This document shows positions 24,767 to 36,184 of a DNA stretch of 64,000 nucleotides, piece by piece. Position 1 is the first letter of the stretch, and each line of letters starts with the position of its first letter. Both the position numbers and the translations under genes were made by a program. Under the pieces are notes generated by a model. The model searched no databases. It was given only the letters and a program-made list of their open reading frames with translations, and had not been told where the DNA came from. The stretch is taken from positions 14,215,001 to 14,279,000 of the forward strand of contig NC_133161.1 in NCBI RefSeq assembly GCF_040802235.1, in the 5' to 3' direction. The stretch is from Manis javanica (lineage: Eukaryota; Chordata; Mammalia; Pholidota; Manidae).

Positions 24767-24894
24767 GTACGGTCTTCAGGAGACTGTGTGTTAGGACTTC
24801 CTCACATAGGCTGTTTTTTAAATTTTGTAAACTCCCTTTTTTTAGCTAATATGAGCAGATTGCAAAATTCAGTTATGTGTTTTCTTGATTTAAC

Positions 24895-26075
24895 CAGAAG
24901 AGAAAAAAAGTTGGAATTTAAGTTTTTCCAGTAATGACAGACTAGATAATTTGCTGAGGACAACTGGAAAGGCTAGACAGGATTTTAAAATAAAAAACAA
25001 AATCCAGATAGCTAACGGGGCAGTGACGCGGTATGGGGCCAAGATCCAGGAAATCCAGGGAGGTGAGCTCTGCCTTCTGGGCACATCCTTCAGGGGAATC
25101 TGCTGGTTCTGGAGAAGGTGGGTGCGAAGCCGAGCAAAACTTTTGACAGACTCACGGGGTTTAGAGTCTTGAAGATGCAGCATATCAAAAGCTGTGGGAT
25201 ACATCTAAAGCCATGGTTAGGGGGGCTTTGGTGCCTTAGATGAGTCAAAATGTATTTGAAAAGAAAAATGTTGAAAAATCAATGATCTAAGCATCTATCT
25301 TAATATTAGGGAAAGACTGAGTTAAACTTAAAGGAAGTAGAGGAAAGGAAATAATAAAAATAAGAATAGAAATGAATGGGGTAGAAAACAAATATCGTAA
25401 GAGAAGATCAGCAAAGCTGAAAGTTAAGTCTTTGAAAAAAGCTAATAAAATTGATAAACCCCTGAGAGCCTGATCAAAAATCCATGTAACATTATCAGCA
25501 AGGTGGATGCAAAAGGATGTGTTAATCCAGATCTTACAGAAATTAAAAAGATTTTGACATATTTTAGAAAGACCAATTTTTAATAGATTTTACAGACATT
25601 ATGGTTTTTTTGAACACATTTTTGTTAATAAACTTGACATGGAAGAATTCCTAGAAAGAGAAAACTTGAATAGCTATACAACTATTAAAGAAATCAAAAT
25701 CATTATTAAAATTCTTCCCACAAAGAAAACTCTGGGCTCAGGTGGCTTCTACGGTGAATTCTACCAAAAACACTGAAGGAAGAAAAAGTTCCAAAGTTGC
25801 ACAAACTTCTAAAGAATAGGAAAAGAGAAAACACTACTCCCCCTTGTACTGGGTGACTGGCCTAACCTTGATACCAAGCCCAAGGACATTGCAAGAAAGG
25901 AATCATTAAGGGCTGGTTTCACTCATGAACATAGAAGCAAAAAAATTGAAACTTAATATCAGCAAACAGATCTGGTAATATGTAAAAAAAAGATACCACA
26001 TCACAGCCAAATTGAAATTATTCCAGCAATGCAAAGGTGATTTAACATTAAAAAACAAAACTGACCCATCTCATT
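24895..26075 (+). mobile_element. Old L1M composite
   Basis: 5' UTR-like sequence (24950-25170, gacaactggaaaggctagac) joins directly to ORF2 sequence (from about 25190, aaagctgtgggatacatcta; near 25430, aaaattgataaacccctgag). ORF1 is missing. ORF2 is broken by many stops. The join may be an internal deletion or two fragments side by side. Confidence 0.65.
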
Positions 26076-27390
26076 CACTTTTGAGAACCTTTCAGGGTCT
26101 AAACTATTTTCATCATAATAACAGGTGGTGTGTGACGTTTTTCATCGCGGAAAGACGATTGCACTGAGGCACAGAAGCGGTGGTGGTGAAACTGCTTGGG
26201 CCTCTGCCTGAGTCCAGGCAGTGGCGCCCGACTGAGTAGCCAGGATATCCTTCCCTGCTGTGCAGTCACAGTTTTTATAAATGCCAGCTTTATGTTAGTG
26301 TGTTCTTGATGACGTAGTAAGAACTATAAAGCTCATTAAACCTAGACCCTTGAATCTTTAATAGTTTGAGGGACAAAGAGGGTAGACACGTAAAGCACTC
26401 AGGTGATAAGGAGGTTTGAAGGAAAAGCACTTGATCAGGTGTCTGAGTTGTGAACTGCACTGAACTAACTCTTCCGTGTTTTTTGCTTGAACAAACAATG
26501 AGCAGATGTTATTTCTGACTAAGCTGTTTGGCAGGAACTGTCTGGAAAATGAAAGAAGGGAGCCTGTCACTTCAAGAGAAACAACTGACAGAATTTGTTG
26601 CCAATGATAAACTTGAGCTTTCAAGTGACAATTAGAATTTGGGAAACTTGTCTATTAGTATGCACTTGACACCTTCCTAGTACTTGAAAACTTTCCTGCT
26701 GAGCTTGGTGGTAACATTAATGTCATTTTTTGAGACTGTAAAATGAAATGTATCAGTATCTAGAAAGTCTGCATAAGTCAGTGAACCGAGTATTTTCTAA
26801 ATGGTCAATGTCATAAAATCATAGATGGGTCCATTCAAAGTGTAAGATAGACCAGTGGGTTTTAATGTAGCAGAATATGGGAAGTTCACTGATGTTGTTT
26901 GAGATCCCAGTGCTACTAACTTTTAAGGAAACCTTTGAGTTTTGGTGCAGAATCAAAGAAGAATATTTAACTGAAATAGTATTTGAATATGATCTGAAAA
27001 TGCTATTAAAATATTCCTCCCATTTCCAACTATATATTTATGTGAGGTCAGATTTTCTTTTTAAAATAACTTAAGGCAGCTGATTGAATACAAAGTATAT
27101 AAGAATTCAGATGTTGTCTATTAAGGAAATTTCAAAAAGAGAAAAAACTTTTATCAGTAAAATTTTTTCTGCATTGGGGTTGAAAAATACAGTTTTCATG
27201 ACAAATGTTAATGTGGAATATATTTAATACTTTTTTTTGAAGGGCTTAAATTTTTTTTCAGTTTTAATTTTGAATGCAATAAATATCTGTTGATACAACA
27301 CACAGAAACAAAAATTCTTGGGAGTTCTCAATTTTTATGAGTGTAAAAAGGTCCTGAGGCCTAAAAGTCTGAGAACTATTGCTTTACAGC
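26076..27390 (+). pseudogene. hAT-Charlie DNA transposon with decayed transposase
   Basis: The decayed frame shows transposase-like stretches: near 26560 a frame reading EPVTSRETTDRICCQ*, and at 26877-27074 an open segment with TFKETFEFWCRIKEEYLTEI followed by a LLKYSSHFQLYIYVRSDF run. That corresponds to the conserved FWC-hydrophobic-KEEYP and LCE-FS blocks of the hAT C-terminal dimerisation domain. The 3' end has the Charlie-type terminus ggtcctgaggcctaaaagtc then tgagaactattgc, and the 5' end has tttgagaacctttcagggtc. The inverted termini plus the transposase remnant support a near full-length but dead cut-and-paste element. Subfamily not assigned. Confidence 0.8.
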
Positions 27391-27391
27391 A

Positions 27392-27560
27392 CTGGTTTTC
27401 AGCCTAGATGAACATTAGGGTCACCAGTGGAGCTTTACAGACTACCAACGTGTGCGTCCCCCTCTAGAGATTCTGTTATAATTAGTCTGGGGTGAGGTGG
27501 GAAATGAGGGCTTTTAAAAGCCCTCCAGGTGATGCTACTGTGCAGCCAAGGTGGAAAGCC
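27392..27560. mobile_element. Short hAT-type non-autonomous element (MER20/MER5-like)
   Basis: Near-palindromic organisation: gctggttttcag-like start, gagattctgttataattagt centre, then gccctccaggtgatgctact and a terminus complementary to the start. Typical of non-autonomous Charlie elements. Subfamily uncertain. Confidence 0.6.
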
Positions 27561-27649
27561 ACCCTCAGATGCTGAGAGGAACAGGCCCTGGAACCTGACT
27601 GGGTCTTGTTTTGGTCTGTAAACCGAAGCATTTCTTCAGTCCATCCCAC

Positions 27650-27790
27650 AGAGATGTGTCAAGCATCAGCTTTATTCCGGGCACTGTTGTTAGCGCTGGG
27701 GACATGTCAGCGGGCAAATGGAAAAAGTGCAGGCCCTCAGGGAGCTCCTGTTCTGAGGGAGGAGAGGGGGGACAAGCCAATGGGCAAACA
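27650..27790 (+). repeat. L2 3' end fragment
   Basis: It contains attccgggcactgttgttag, gctggggacatgtcagcggg and gccctcagggagctcctgtt blocks in L2 3' end order. Confidence 0.65.
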
Positions 27791-27881
27791 GGTCTTGTCT
27801 TCCTGCAGGGCTGAGGGTGGCCTAACAAAACAGCAGAGCCGGGTGAGGTGTGGTCCTGATGCTTGTATGGTTTGCCCTCAG

Positions 27882-28039
27882 ACCAGGTTTTGGCCCCGGT
27901 TTGCTGCCGTCTTCAGAGCTGGGGCCTCCAGAGCCTCAACAGCCACAGGCATCGGCTGAAGCCCCGTTTGCCGCCCGAGGGATCTACTCTGAGGAGGTGC
28001 CACCGGTGGCCCGTCCTCGGCCTGTCGGAGGCACCACAG
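27882..28039 (+). CDS. KIAA1549: KIAA1549 coding exon (probably exon 18)
   Basis: The 158-nt exon has its first base completing an Arg codon. It then encodes [40 protein letters not shown] and [12 protein letters not shown], and leaves one base of a Gly codon before the GTACAT donor. The stretch is rich in Pro, Gly and Ala and looks disordered. Charge and order match the human tail as I recall it. Confidence 0.95.
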
Positions 28040-28423
28040 GTACATGTGGCTATTTTGTTTGCATTTCTGAACTAGAGGATGCTTACTCTTTGGCTAAATT
28101 CTAGCAGAACACATTTTAGACTTCCCAGGGCACCAATGTCCCAGTGCGCAGTGGCCTCTTTGCTGTAAGAGGTGCAGTCCCTGGGGCCTGGCGTAGAGGT
28201 CGGGCAGTGGGGGCGGAGAGAGGAAGTTGAGATCTGGGGCTGAGGACCTCCGATTTGTTCCTGAACCACCATCTCGAGAGCAGTCATCTCCCTTCATGTG
28301 GAAATCTGAGCCCACTTCTTCCAGGGCAAATGTTTCTGAATTCTTGCGGTAAACTGAAAGATCTGTTTCTGAGCACTTATAATGGCATTAAAATAAGTTT
28401 TTGTTTTAAAGAAGGTACTTTTC

Positions 28424-28746
28424 AAGCAATCAGAACAAAGAGACTCATACATACAGAGAACAAACTGGAGGTTGCCATGGGGGAGGGGCGTTAGGAGATG
28501 GGCAAAGTAGGTGAAGGATAAAGAGGCACAAGCTTCAATTATCAAATTAATAAGTCACTGGGATGAAAGGTACAGCATGGTGAGCACAGTCAGTGATACT
28601 ATGCTAAGTTTGTATGGTGACAGATGGTAACTGCACTTATCATGGAGACATTTCATGATACATGTGATTGCTGAATCAGCATGTTATACACCTGAAACCA
28701 ATATAACCAATTGTATATCAACTATACTTCAATGAAAAATAAAAAA
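28424..28746 (+). mobile_element. Short L1 3' end with 16-bp target-site duplication
   Basis: It is flanked by aaagaaggtacttttc (28408-28423) and aaagaaggcacttttc (28747-28762), with one mismatch. The 3' end carries gttatacacctgaaaccaat and caactatacttcaatgaaaa, an L1M-type terminus, with an A tail. It is a different and probably older L1 family than the copies at 20-23 kb. Confidence 0.85.
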
Positions 28747-30879
28747 AAAGAAGGCACTTTTCTGGCTCGTAATAAGCAACGCTGAAAATCGCCAGACAGT
28801 GACTGGGGGAAGATTTTTGTTTTATTTGGTTACTTCTTGTGGGGGGTGCACCACTGTTCTCTCCTTGAACCTCACCTCCTTTTTTTCCCCCTCTGCTTTT
28901 GTTAATACCATCTTCTTCCTTTTTTTTAATTTCCTTGTCATTTTTTCATGCCTCCCTGCCTGAGGCCTGCTGTCTCCTCCCTGCTGTCACTCACGTGGGC
29001 AGAGTCTGAGGTGGAGGGACTGGGAGTAGCTGATGTCCGTGTGGAACTGTTTCCTTTCTGCCCTTCTTTCAGGCCATCATTAAGGCTTGATTGAGTAAAG
29101 AACAAGTTTAGTGTCATTTGTGGGTAACAGGCACAGCTTTTTACTTGATAATTCAACAGTGGAAGGTCGTATGTTCTAAAGTGGCCCTCTAGTTCTTTGT
29201 TAGGCCTTAGTACTGGTACATGGCATTTCTTTACTTCTAGTATTTAGGTTTTCCTTAATTACCTATTGGAATTGAAATAAAAATCTATATCAGAATATCC
29301 CTACTTGAATTTTTTATGTTCTTAAAAGAACATAGTTTAAAGTGTATAGTTTCTGGAAATTTTGAAGGCAGAGAGAAAATAAATCTTAAGAAAATTCTAA
29401 AATATACGTAATTAGTTATCTGAGAAACATCATGCATGATTTGGCTTTTCTTCACAAAAGTATAATATCTAGTATACTAAATGCAAAGATATAGGGTTTT
29501 TTTTCAAACCACAGTTAAAATTTAGAGATTACAAGTTTCACATATTGAGTTTTGCTTTTTAGAGATGGAGCTACAAACATTTGTGTTTTAACAATGTAAC
29601 TACTCTTAGGTTGAGAGGAAAATCTAACTCCTTTTTGTCACTTTTTGAGATGCATGTAAAAAATTTGAGAAAAGGTGGAACCCTCAGAATTTTCATAAAG
29701 CAAAAAAAAATGTGTTCTGAATTGGGTTTCCTTAGTAATTACATCTAGATTAGGAATAAACTAATTTTCAGAAAATGAGTTGAAAAGAAAAAGAAAAAAA
29801 TACATTTGTCTTAGAGTCTTCTGGGAGTTTTGTGTTAATAGTTAAACCCAGAGCAAATCCTTATCAAGTTTGGTAGCTGCTTGATGTTTGTGAGGGATTC
29901 ATCCTGAGACTTTTGTAAATCCCCAAATTTTCTAGTCCTATTGTACTTTTTAATTGCTTTACCTAATTGGTCCAATAGAAGTGTAAGTGGACCAGCTAAG
30001 AGATCCCCTTCAAAGCCATAATGAGCAACACTGCTTGTAGTTGACACAGCCCAGCATGGTGAGCTGAGATTCTTATATGGCAACTGATTGCTCTGCCCCA
30101 TCAGTTTACCTGAGATCCAGAGTTGTACCCCCAAATTTCAAATTATTGTTTCATGTCATACAAACTTCATCTCATAAATAGCTGATACTGCAAATGCTGT
30201 ATTTGTGAATGGTGTTCAGTGTTCCTAATGTATCTGTGTAGTTAAAGATCCTGAGCAATTTCTGTTTCTTATACAGCTCTGCATACTATGAGAAATGCTT
30301 GAAGCTCATTTTAACCCATCTTTATGTGTTTTACTACAAGGGGTCAGAGCCATTCATTTTTCCTGTTCATTTCTTCACCCTCCTGTTTGAAGGTTTAGTA
30401 AGAGAACCCATTACATGTTAGATCACTTACTTTGCTACACTCTAACTTTCTGGAGAATATAGACCTTTATGTCATCAAGAAACTAGTTTAGGCCAATTCT
30501 AAACTTGTAATAATTGGTACATAATGATCCGTTAATAGTCTTCTAGTCAGTTCTTGTGTTTTTGCATTGTTGGTCAGTCAACAAAAGAAATAACGTATAT
30601 GATACCCTACGGGATTTCCTGCTTCACAGCTGCTTCAGGTATATTCTTTTTTAATCCAGAAGAATATAGAAATTATATATATGAAACATTGGAAAGGAAG
30701 TTATTTTCTAATAATTTCTAAAATTAAGAGATTAAGTCATATAAAAATTTGTGATGAAAAAGTATTAGGATACACTAGAAAAGTTACTGTTCCACCTATG
30801 TAAAATTATCAATATACATCTGTCTAAAAATTATGAAAAGCAAAAGGAAAATAGTATCTAGGTAAAATTTACAGCAGAT

Positions 30880-31540
30880 ATGACCAAGAAGTATTTTTAT
30901 TATAGAGGATGGCTCATATAAATTGATGAATGTGCAAATTTCATTAGATAAATGGGCAAAAGACAAGAAGAAAGAATTCACAAAAGAAGTGTGTATCATA
31001 TGAAAGGTAAACAGGTTTGAAAATGATCGAAGAATTGCAAATTAAAGTCATGATGAGGTACCATTTCAACTATGAAATTATTTTCATAATGTGATATGAT
31101 AAAATTAATGTCTAGTTTCTTAATCTGTATAAGGGCAATAATATTAGAACTCACCTCTTGTGGATGTTTTCATGATTAAAGAAGGTAACGGATGTAAAGT
31201 GCTCAAAATAGTGCTTGGCATATCATAAACTTTTAATGAATATTAGCTGCCTTTACTATTATTACTACATTATTTCCAGTGGTGGTGTAAATCATTAAAT
31301 GTTTGCAGAGCTGCTTGGCAATATGGCTTGGCCTTTAATTTGGTAATTCCACTTCTGGGAAGGTAGGCTCCCCCCTCTGCAAAGAAATCCAAAATGTTGC
31401 AGAAAAACTACATGTGCGAAAATGTTTATCGGAGCATTATTCATCATAGCAGGAAATTGTGAGCTCCCTAAATACCCAGGAATAAGGGCATCACTGAGTA
31501 CAGTTATTACAATGTACAGCTATTTAAAATGAAGAGCTCT
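30880..31540 (+). mobile_element. L1ME-like relic flanking a MIR
   Basis: Before 31107 and after 31266 there is decayed L1 3'-region sequence (gatgaggtaccatttcaact; attccacttctgggaaggta; tatcggagcattattcatca). Between them lies MIR-like DNA. Family assignment is approximate. Confidence 0.5.
31108..31265 (+). repeat. MIR
   Basis: It shows the MIR order: agtttcttaatctgtataag, ggcaataatattagaactca, gatgtaaagtgctcaaaata and gtgcttggcatatcataaac. Confidence 0.7.
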
Positions 31541-31559
31541 GAAAGAACCAGAAAAAGGG

Positions 31560-31765
31560 AACTTAAGACTTCCCGATTGCCTCCTGTGTACGGTACTTGA
31601 CCTATTTCATTTCCTTTTAATCCTTGAAATAACATCATGAGGTAGATTTTTTTTTATCCCAGGTTGAGAAGTGAGGCATTAAGGCTTTGTGGGAGTTCTA
31701 AGCGGGTGTCCAGGGTCACAGGGCTGGTCTGTGGCTGGGCTGGAAGGGAAACTCAGGCTTGCTGG
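31560..31765 (-). repeat. MIR
   Basis: Reverse-orientation MIR: cttgaaataacatcatgagg, atcccaggttgagaagtgag and ccagggtcacagggctggtc blocks. Confidence 0.7.
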
Positions 31766-33051
31766 GTGCAGTGGCCCACTTGAGTCACGGGGGAAGCCTG
31801 TGCTATGTCACTAAGTAAACAGAGCAAGACACAGAATCATGTCTGAATTCCAATCTCAGCTATGGTTGTGGCTGTAACACAGAGGTTTCTCCCTGTTCAG
31901 TTGTCTGAGCCCTTGTACACGACAGGGAACACTGTGCTACGTTTTTGTCCTTTGCAAGATTTGCTCAAACAAGGTTTATTGGGCAGACAATACTGATAGT
32001 CCTAATAATTTTGATACTGTTGTGAATCTGCACTAACTAGCAGGAGCTCCTGCAGGGTACAGTTGCTCTGTCAAGAGCCTAGAAGGTTTTTTCCGACCTT
32101 TAGTTTTTAGTGATCATTATATATCCAGGTAAAACTATGGAGTTCCTTTTTTTAAAAAAACACATTTGATAAATGGAGGCTGTTAATTAGACCACTAGAG
32201 TAGAAGACAAAGATGGAGAGAGCCTCACCTGTCTGTATTCTGAGCCTCTGTAGACCAGTCTGAGCATCATAGATGGAGTTCATGATCCTAGGAGCATTTG
32301 GAAAACAGGTATCTTATTTCACAGTGCTTAAAGATCACTTTATTCCTCCTTAATCTGCAGAATAGGGAGAAACAGCCGTATAATAAAAGTTGTGGAGGGA
32401 GGACTATCTGTTGTTCAAAGCCTGGCCTTCGTAGCCACGCAATGCCATGGTGCGTCTGAATGGGGGAGAAGTTGCCGCTAGAGCCTCCTGGCTTTGCCAT
32501 CAGCACACCTCACCGAGGAGGCGGGGTGGGTGGCTTTAAAATTTTAGTTGTGACATAGCTAAGTTATGGAAATGATGTGCGAATATAATGAAAATAAATT
32601 TAACATTCTGAATTCAAATAAATACGCACCCTGCCTTTTAAGGAAAAACACAGATTGTATTTTCAGCAGTTTCAGCTGCTTTATGGATCCAAAACCTTTC
32701 ATTCCTTTCTTCTGAAGAAATAAGCTCATCCTTATTTGGAACCTGTACAGTAATGAGTGGAAGGGCCCCGATTAGACCCTGTATCCCCAGTCCTCTGATG
32801 TGTAGCAAAGAAAAGGGCATCACAGCCAGCCACTGCGCTGAGAGGACGTAAAAGCCCGTGAGCGGAGAAGTTCTTGGTCTGTTTTAGGAAATGTCATTCT
32901 CTGGAGATGAAGATAGAACTGGTGCCATGTTTGAGCAGTGCTCGTATCCCTCGCCCCGGAGGGCATGCCGTGGTCAGAGCCCACGTGTCCCCCTGGGCGG
33001 CCTCGCCTCCCCTACAAGTGCTGACCAGGCCGTCCCACCATGTTCTTTCAG

Positions 33052-33197
33052 GCCCCCAGATCCAGCACCTGACGCAGGTGGGGATTGCGAGCAGGATTGG
33101 AGCCCAGCCAGTGGAAATCCCGCCAAGCAGAGGCGGTCAGTGTGGGGGACCAGGCTGGCCTTTGCACGGGGAGGAGGAAGCAGGCCGAAGAGAGGCT
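33052..33197 (+). CDS. KIAA1549: KIAA1549 coding exon (probably exon 19)
   Basis: The 146-nt exon has its first two bases completing a Gly codon. It then encodes [40 protein letters not shown] and EEAGRREA, ending in phase 0 before GTGAGT. The [20 protein letters not shown] segment is strongly conserved with the human protein as I remember it. The Gly/Pro-rich middle is less so (a Cys where I recall Tyr). Confidence 0.95.
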
Positions 33198-35192
33198 GTG
33201 AGTATCTTGTGTTTGGGTCATCATGGAAAATCCAGACATAATCACTTAATTTAGCTGCTTTTGCTTCTGCTTTGGGGATCCCTTTTTAAGACCTACATAA
33301 ATAAAAGTTTTAACCTCACTTTTTCCCCCAGAGTGTATTTTTGCATATAGTGTTTAGACAGTAAATTCCCTGTGACCTAGAGTGGGAGAATATTGGCATT
33401 GAACTTTGGGAAAATATGCAGTTTTTTTTGAGGCGTATTTCAGGCTTAAAGTACTGAAAGCAATATTGATTACAGAAAATCTGAACAAACACCTCAGTAA
33501 CACTTTAAATTTTTCAAAAATTTTTTTATTGTAGAATAAATGTAACATAAGATTTACCATCTTAGCCATTTTTAAGTGTACAGTTCACTGGTTTTAAATA
33601 CATTCATAGTGTCATGCAGCCATCACCACCGTCCATCTCCATAGCTCTTTGCATCTTGTAAAACTGGAACGCTATACTCAGGAAACACCGACTCCCGCAT
33701 TCCACCTCTGCCCCCGCTCCCGGCACCCCCCATTCTACTTCTTGTTGCTGTGATTTTGACTTTTAAGTAGCGACTGAACCTGAAGGTAATTAAAGTGGTG
33801 GACTTTCCCTTTGGTGTTGTCACTATACAAATATTCATAATCTTACATACTCACTTGCTCACCACTTGTGCTTTATTGCACAAGTTTATAACTGTTTATA
33901 ACTGTCGTTTCTGTTATGACCACCACCAGTAGATGCTTTTGCCCATGAGCACACAGTTTGGGGCACTTCAAGCCTTGGGGTTTGTTCTGGGGGCTTCTCA
34001 TCACTCTGAGCATTCCTCAATAAGAATGGAATCAATACGGGCACAGGTAATTTCTGCAAGTGCTTTCCTTTGTTGTTCTCAAGAATTTTATATTCATTTT
34101 ATGAATCTGAAAATGCAAACCAAAATAATACTTTTTTTTTATCTTTAAATCACTGTGCCACAACTTTCACTGTATTTACATATCTTTCCAGCAGATACAT
34201 TAAATTCCTTTCATGACTGGATGAAAAGGTCTCTCATTAACTTTAGGATGTAATTTTTCCCTAAAAGATAACATTGTCATGCATTGTAATCTTAGGAATC
34301 TGCTTTACATTTGCTGACAGTTTTGTTTTTCTGCCTTCCTTGTGCTCAAGTTAGTTTCATGTGGTGGTTTGTGTTTTTCTATCAAATCCAATGTTTGCTT
34401 TAGAAAACCTCTTTATCAGTATGGGGAAAAGCGGAATGTGGAATATTCTAGGGCTTGCATGCCATGTTTGCCAGGCTAGTAGCTCACTCTTAGCATCAGT
34501 GAAACCACAGATTTGGTGCTCATGTATATATGCAAAGAGAAATTTTTCAGCGAAAAAGATATGAAAAAAAAATCACTGAAAAGTATAGTAGTTCTTGTCA
34601 AATGAACATAGCAATTTATATTTATTATGTGCAAATATGAGCAAAATAGCTTTATGTTTTAGTGCAGAAACTTTTTAAAGAAAAAGGCTATACAGAGCGC
34701 TGGACAGACAGACAAATCAAATGGAAAATGTGTAATGACGTTCGTGTTCTGTGGTCCCAGCATGTGTCCCATGGACACCCTCCTTGGGTGGCAGAAAGTT
34801 CTTGTCAGAGCCTCTGCCTGTCCCTGCTTGTCTCTCCCAACTTTCAGATCCTTATCTGACCTGTCACCTCCCTGGGGGACTCCAGGGCCCTTCCTGTTCT
34901 CCCTGTGGGCCACTCACTTCCACACACACAGGCACAGGGACTTGACCAACCAGATCTTTTCTGTCTTTAAGCAAGTATTTATTAGACACCTAAGTTCACA
35001 GGTTTCTCTGTACCCTGACAATTTCTGCAGTTACTACTCTGCATCCCAGTCTCAGGGGGCCCTTCCGGAGGGCCGAGTTGTTGGGTGGGAGATGGGAAGA
35101 AGGCCCAGGTGAGTGCCCATCACCAATTTGGATTTGATTTTCCCTCCTGTTCTTGCGTGGGAAATACAGTAATGTTTGCCCATGTTTTTTAG
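33198..35192 (+). other. KIAA1549: Last KIAA1549 intron
   Basis: The 2.0 kb intron holds a reverse L1 3' UTR piece near 33515-33790 and otherwise unrecognised AT-rich sequence. The acceptor is a T run ending in tttttag at 35192. Confidence 0.8.
33515..33790 (-). mobile_element. L1M 3' UTR fragment
   Basis: Reverse L1 3' UTR sequence: ttaagtgtacagttcactgg, then tgtcatgcagccatcaccac and a C-rich block. No coding potential. Confidence 0.6.
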
Positions 35193-35444
35193 ACACACAT
35201 GCTCGGACATCAAGAGTATTCCTCACCGCTGTTCCAGGTGCCAAGGACTTCAGGCAGGGAGCCCTCAGCTCCTCCCGGGAACCTCCCACACCGGGGGCTG
35301 CTGGGTGCCGGACTCGCCTACGCCGCCAGCTCCACGGAAGATCTGCAGCCCGGCCACTCCTCAGCCTCCCTCATCAAAGCGATCCGCGAGGAGCTCCTCC
35401 GGCTCTCCCAGAAACAGACCGCCGTGCAGAACTTCCACAGCTGA
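35193..35444 (+). CDS. KIAA1549: KIAA1549 last coding exon and stop (probably exon 20)
   Basis: Coding part of the terminal exon: 83 codons and a TGA at 35442-35444. It begins [20 protein letters not shown], passes a Pro/Gly-rich stretch, and ends with the conserved [37 protein letters not shown]. The last 35 residues form a likely amphipathic helix ([17 protein letters not shown]) and are nearly identical to the human terminus as I recall it. A recognition or binding role for this end is plausible but unproven. All eight exons together sum to 1,509 nt, a multiple of three, which supports every junction chosen. Confidence 0.97.
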   Translation, partial: THMLGHQEYSSPLFQVPRTSGREPSAPPGNLPHRGLLGAGLAYAASSTEDLQPGHSSASLIKAIREELLRLSQKQTAVQNFHS

Positions 35445-36178
35445 TCAGCCGCACCATGCAGATTTGCCAAGTACTGCTTCCCGTGGAAGCAAGACCGAAA
35501 GGAACGCAACTGAGTGGGTGTTTGTGGGAGGACAACATCTCCTGGGCTAGGAGCCCCTGTAAGAGAGCAAGTTGCAATTTTAGAAAATGCCATAAGTCAC
35601 ATTACAGCTCATGATGTTTTTAATAAGTTGGCAATTTTGTGGCCACTTGGGTTCAGTGGAAATTTATATACTTTTGGCCAAAAGCCAGCACACTTCATAA
35701 AGACAAACCACAAACCTAAGTTAACAAAACTACTAAGTCTCCTTTTTAAAGGCAAACGATGAAAATCTGTCAGTGGTACAGGGATTAAAGGAGCCCAGCA
35801 TTTCCATGGGAAGATGTGATTCAGACTGGCTTGGTTGATGAACCTGCTGCTTTGTTTTCTGAGAAGAGATCTGAAGACATTTTATTAACAGCTCGATTTC
35901 CCTCTTTTTCTCCATAGGAACTTATTTTAATAGTAATATTGACAGCAAGAACACCAAGACGGCTGGGGAATAAAAAAAGTTACTAGTGAGAAGCCAAATG
36001 ATAGCTTGTAGGGCCTGGTGATTCCAGACAAAGCCATCATCTGCATTTTTCCTTCTGGTGCTGCAGCTCCACGGGCCCCTCACCTTTAAGTCTGTGAAAT
36101 GCAACTTTGGCTTTTACAATGGAAGATTACATTGAAGGCTTCATTTGTTCTAGAAAGGAAAAACCCTCCTATGTGGAG

Positions 36179-36184
36179 AATAAA
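36179..36184 (+). terminator. KIAA1549: Proximal polyadenylation signal AATAAA
   Basis: Canonical hexamer about 735 nt after the stop codon (gagaataaaagc). It could end a short 3' UTR isoform. Usage is not visible from sequence. Confidence 0.4.

Larger units (their letters stand above)
24767..27881 (+). other. KIAA1549: KIAA1549 intron filled with transposon relics
   Basis: The 3.1 kb intron is almost wholly repeat-derived: an L1M composite (24895-26075), a hAT-Charlie transposase relic (26076-27390), a short hAT non-autonomous element (27392-27560) and an L2 end (27650-27790). It ends in the ctcag acceptor at 27881. Confidence 0.85.
28040..33051 (+). other. KIAA1549: KIAA1549 intron
   Basis: The 5.0 kb intron contains a small L1 with target-site duplication (28424-28746), an L1ME-type relic flanking a MIR (30880-31540) and a reverse MIR (31560-31765). 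The rest (28763-30880 and 31770-33040) is AT-rich sequence in which I recognise nothing. The acceptor is a T-rich tract ending in cag at 33051. Confidence 0.8.
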
